Assembly (NCBI RefSeq): GCF_004340465.1 | Contig: NZ_SLVV01000001.1 | Span: forward strand, 124,001 to 188,000 | Length of the DNA stretch: 64,000 bases | Source of the DNA: Mesobacillus foraminis | Lineage (GTDB): Bacteria; Bacillota; Bacilli; Bacillales; Cytobacillaceae | Direction of reading: 5' to 3' | Shown here: in pieces, positions 61,742 to 64,000 of the stretch | How the letters are laid out: each line of letters starts with the position of its first letter | How positions within the stretch are numbered: the stretch's first letter is position 1 | Program-made: the position numbers and the translations under genes | The notes under the pieces: model-generated | The model's input: the letters and a program-made list of their open reading frames with translations, nothing else | Told to the model about the DNA's origin: nothing | Databases searched by the model: none

Positions 61742-62619
61742 TTTGGAGAAAAGAAGATTTATTGAATCCCGAACTGTCCAATATGTATCAGGCAACCGAG
61801 AAAAAGCCGCTGGAAATTTATATGTTTGTTGATCCCCTCTGTCCTGAATGCTGGGCACTGGAACCGCTGATCAAAAAACTGCAGATAGAATATGGAAAAT
61901 ATTTTTCCATTCGCCATATCCTGAGCGGAAGGCTTGCCACGCTTAATATGGGAAGAAAGAAAAAATACGATAGCATTGCCGAGCTGTGGGAAAAAACGGC
62001 GAGCCGGACTGGCATGTCATGTGACGGAAATCTCTGGTTTGAAAATCCGGTTTCCTCTCCCTACCTGGCATCCATTGCGGTAAAGTCTGCAGAACTTCAA
62101 GGCAGGAGAAAGGGCATTCAGTTTCTTCGCAAGCTTCAGGAAGTCCTGTTTTTGGAAAAGCAGAATGTCTCAAACTTTGACGTCTTAAAATCCTGCGCAA
62201 GGAGCATTGGGCTGGACATTGAAGAGTTTATAACGGATATACACTCGGAAACAGCTGCAAAAGCATTTCAATGTGATTTAAAAATCACTGCGGAAATGGA
62301 CGTCCAGGAAATTCCCACACTTGTTTTTTTTAATTCAAACGTGGAGGATGAAGGCATTAAAATCACTGGCTATTACCCTTATGAAGTATACGTCCAGATT
62401 CTTGAGGAAATGCTTGCAGTGAAGCCGGAAGCCTGCACCCCGCCCCCTCTGGAAGCTTTTTTAAAGCATTATAAGACGGTTGCCTCCAAGGAGGTTGCAG
62501 TGGTTTACAATATGACCATTCAGCAAGCTGAAAAGGAATTAAAAAAGCTTTTATTAAAACAAAAAGTTGAACTTCTCCCTGCTAAATACGGAATGTTTTG
62601 GAGATATAATGAAGTATAG
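61738..62619 (+). CDS. spxH: ClpXP adaptor SpxH (YjbH)
   Basis: 293 residues, DsbA-like thioredoxin fold with CPEC in [14 protein letters not shown] near residue 35. It speeds ClpXP breakdown of the stress regulator Spx. Starts at GTG overlapping the yjbI stop by four bases, so the two genes are co-translated. Confidence 0.93.
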   Translation: MIWRKEDLLNPELSNMYQATEKKPLEIYMFVDPLCPECWALEPLIKKLQIEYGKYFSIRHILSGRLATLNMGRKKKYDSIAELWEKTASRTGMSCDGNLWFENPVSSPYLASIAVKSAELQGRRKGIQFLRKLQEVLFLEKQNVSNFDVLKSCARSIGLDIEEFITDIHSETAAKAFQCDLKITAEMDVQEIPTLVFFNSNVEDEGIKITGYYPYEVYVQILEEMLAVKPEACTPPPLEAFLKHYKTVASKEVAVVYNMTIQQAEKELKKLLLKQKVELLPAKYGMFWRYNEV

Positions 62620-62623
62620 GACG

Positions 62624-62665
62624 ATAAGTAAAAAACCTGCAGCTGCGGCTGCAGGTTTTTTACTT
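62624..62665 (+). terminator. Terminator of yjbI-spxH
   Basis: AAAAAACCTGCAG pairs with CTGCAGGTTTTTT around a 6-base loop. Longer A/T pairs extend the stem. Confidence 0.92.
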
Positions 62666-62925
62666 ATATAATAACGAACAAAGGGGATGGGAGAAATTTT
62701 TCACGGTCAAACAAAGGGGTATGTGTTTGTTTGTGATTAACTTCACGTATAAAATATATCATGTTCAAGATTCATCTACAATACGCTTGTGTGTTATTTC
62801 ACAATATTGTCATATTCTAATCATTGTTTCAGAGAAACGTCATAGATATAATAATAAGCTTGTTCGGAAATACCTCTGAAAGGGTTTCTCAGCATTATAG
62901 TCTAGTGTAATTGGAGAGTGAGTCA

Positions 62926-63102
62926 ATGAAGAAAAATTTCACGATGGGCATAATGGTCATATCGATCATTTTATCTTTTGGGCTTCATATATTTGGCCTG
63001 ATGCAGATCATTCCCATCATCATAACCGGTCCGGTCCTCTTCCTCACATTATTTGTATTTGCCGTATACCTAAATGAGCGGCACAAATTTAAGGGTTTTT
63101 AG
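62926..63102 (+). CDS. Small two-helix membrane protein
   Basis: 58 residues with two membrane helices (GIMVISIILSFGLHIFGL and IITGPVLFLTLFVFAVYL) and a short basic tail. GGAGAGTGA precedes the ATG at 62926. Its own transcript, in a 300-base intergenic region upstream with no other feature seen. Function unknown. Confidence 0.65.
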   Translation: MKKNFTMGIMVISIILSFGLHIFGLMQIIPIIITGPVLFLTLFVFAVYLNERHKFKGF

Positions 63103-63110
63103 AAATAAAT

Positions 63111-63147
63111 ACGGGATAGGGATTGAGCCCCTATCCCGTACTTTTTT
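63111..63147. terminator. Terminator between convergent genes
   Basis: ACGGGATAGGG pairs with CCCTATCCCGT (loop 7 bases) followed by CTTTTTT. It ends the small membrane gene and touches the 3' end of pepF. Confidence 0.9.
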
Positions 63148-64000
63148 ATGAGAGAAGTGATTCCATTTCGTTGAGCTTCTCTTCAAACACCTTGCAGGCA
63201 TCTTCAATTGGCTTGGGACTTGTCATATCCACTCCAGCTTTCTTCAGCACTTCAATAGGGTAGTCGGAACTTCCGGCTTTCAGGTAGTCTATATACCGTT
63301 TGACAGCCGGCTCCCCTTCTTCAAGAATTTGTTTGCTTAGCGCTGTAGCCGCACTGAAGCCCGTAGCATACTGATACACATAGTAATTATAATAGAAATG
63401 AGGAATCCTCGACCATTCAAGGCCGATTTCCTTATCTATTTCAATATCTTCCTGGCCAAAGTACTTTTTATTTAGGTCGTAATAAGCCTCTGTCAGAGAA
63501 TCCGCCGTCAATGCTTCATTATTCTGGGCCTTTTGATGAATCAGGTGCTCATATTCCGCAAACATCGTTTGCCGGAAGACAGTTCCGCGGAAGCCTTCAA
63601 GATAATGATTTAATAAATATAGACGATTTTGTTCGTCGTCAATGGATTTTAGCAGATAATCATTCAGAAGTGCCTCGTTACAGGTCGAAGCCACTTCCGC
63701 TACAAAAATGGAGTAGCTTCCATACGCATAAGGCTGCGTGTTTCTGGTGTAGTAGCTGTGAAGGGAATGCCCCAGTTCATGTGCAAGGGTAAATAAGTTA
63801 TTAACATTGTCCTGCCAGTTCATCAGAATATATGGATTCGTTCCATAGGAACCTGAAGAATAGGCCCCGCTGCGCTTCCCTTTGTTCTCCTGGACATCAA
63901 TCCAGCGGTTCTCAAAACCTTCCTTCAATAAGCCTGCATATTCTTCGCCCATTGGAGCCAGCCCTTTTAAAATAATATCTTTGGCTTCTGGATAGGTTAT
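63146..64000 (-). CDS. pepF: Oligoendopeptidase F, C-terminal part
   Basis: The frame is open to the window edge, so the 5' part lies outside. It has the zinc site HELGH in LAHELGHSLHSYY and the downstream Glu in FVAEVASTCNEALL, plus FRQTMFAEYEHLIH and the end KLNEMESLLS. Cytoplasmic M3B metallopeptidase for short peptides. Beside spxH as in B. subtilis (yjbG). Confidence 0.93.
   Translation of the reverse strand: MTYPEAKDIILKGLAPMGEEYAGLLKEGFENRWIDVQENKGKRSGAYSSGSYGTNPYILMNWQDNVNNLFTLAHELGHSLHSYYTRNTQPYAYGSYSIFVAEVASTCNEALLNDYLLKSIDDEQNRLYLLNHYLEGFRGTVFRQTMFAEYEHLIHQKAQNNEALTADSLTEAYYDLNKKYFGQEDIEIDKEIGLEWSRIPHFYYNYYVYQYATGFSAATALSKQILEEGEPAVKRYIDYLKAGSSDYPIEVLKKAGVDMTSPKPIEDACKVFEEKLNEMESLLS

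Overview
The window (about 43% G+C by eye) comes from a spore-forming member of the Bacillaceae. Its backbone follows the yjb-yjc region of the Bacillus subtilis chromosome. From right to left in this window it carries pepF, spxH (yjbH), yjbI, yjbJ, yjbK, yjbL, yjbM, nadF (yjbN), yjbO, mgtE, yjbQ, fabI, cotZ/cotY-type, cotO, a DUF1360 gene of the yjcA type, spoVIF (yjcC), yjcD, yjcF, yjcG and yjcH. Relative to B. subtilis, the thi genes and prpE are absent from this interval and large accessory blocks sit between the conserved genes. The species cannot be fixed from the sequence alone.

Layout. 1-4.9 kb: the end of a response regulator, a GAF-GGDEF gene broken by one in-frame TGA, a glutamine synthetase with a GlnR/TnrA box, an eight-copy 52-bp hairpin repeat abutting a decayed integrase, and tRNA-Val(GAC). 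4.9-13.7 kb: a TRAP-TAXI uptake operon, then yjcH-yjcG-yjcF and the helicase yjcD. 13.9-20 kb: spoVIF and a fatty-acid/acyl-CoA block (quinone reductase-like, phosphotransferase, TetR regulator, acyl-CoA ligase) with two matching TetR-type palindromes and a MITE-like element. 20-22.8 kb: a YjcZ peptide and an accessory spoVAC-spoVAD-spoVAE operon led by a YhcN/YlaJ lipoprotein.

22.9-32 kb is the most striking block. It contains mnxE, mnxF and the 1217-residue multicopper oxidase mnxG of the manganese-oxidising spore-surface complex, plus an MnxD-like protein, a paralogue after mnxG, a His/Cys-rich small-barrel protein, a decayed His/Cys-rich gene, an SCO-type copper protein and two Gly/Met-rich membrane proteins. 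32-37 kb: spore coat genes (cotO, cotZ/cotY type) and small proteins of unknown function behind sigma-K-like promoters. 37-38 kb: fabI with a FapR box.

37.9-53.4 kb is a surface-glycan cluster. It holds candidates for all five enzymes that make UDP-2,3-diacetamido-2,3-dideoxy-D-mannuronate (WbpA, WbpB, WbpE, WbpD, WbpI types), a glucuronyl C5-epimerase-like protein, five glycosyltransferases, two SDR enzymes and two more small-barrel proteins, one His-rich. The most economical reading is that the mother cell builds a coat/exosporium layer (CotO, CotZ), decorates it with an acidic glycan, and loads it with a copper enzyme that oxidises Mn(II). This functional link is inference from gene content and promoter-like sequences. 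53.5-64 kb returns to the conserved yjb housekeeping genes.
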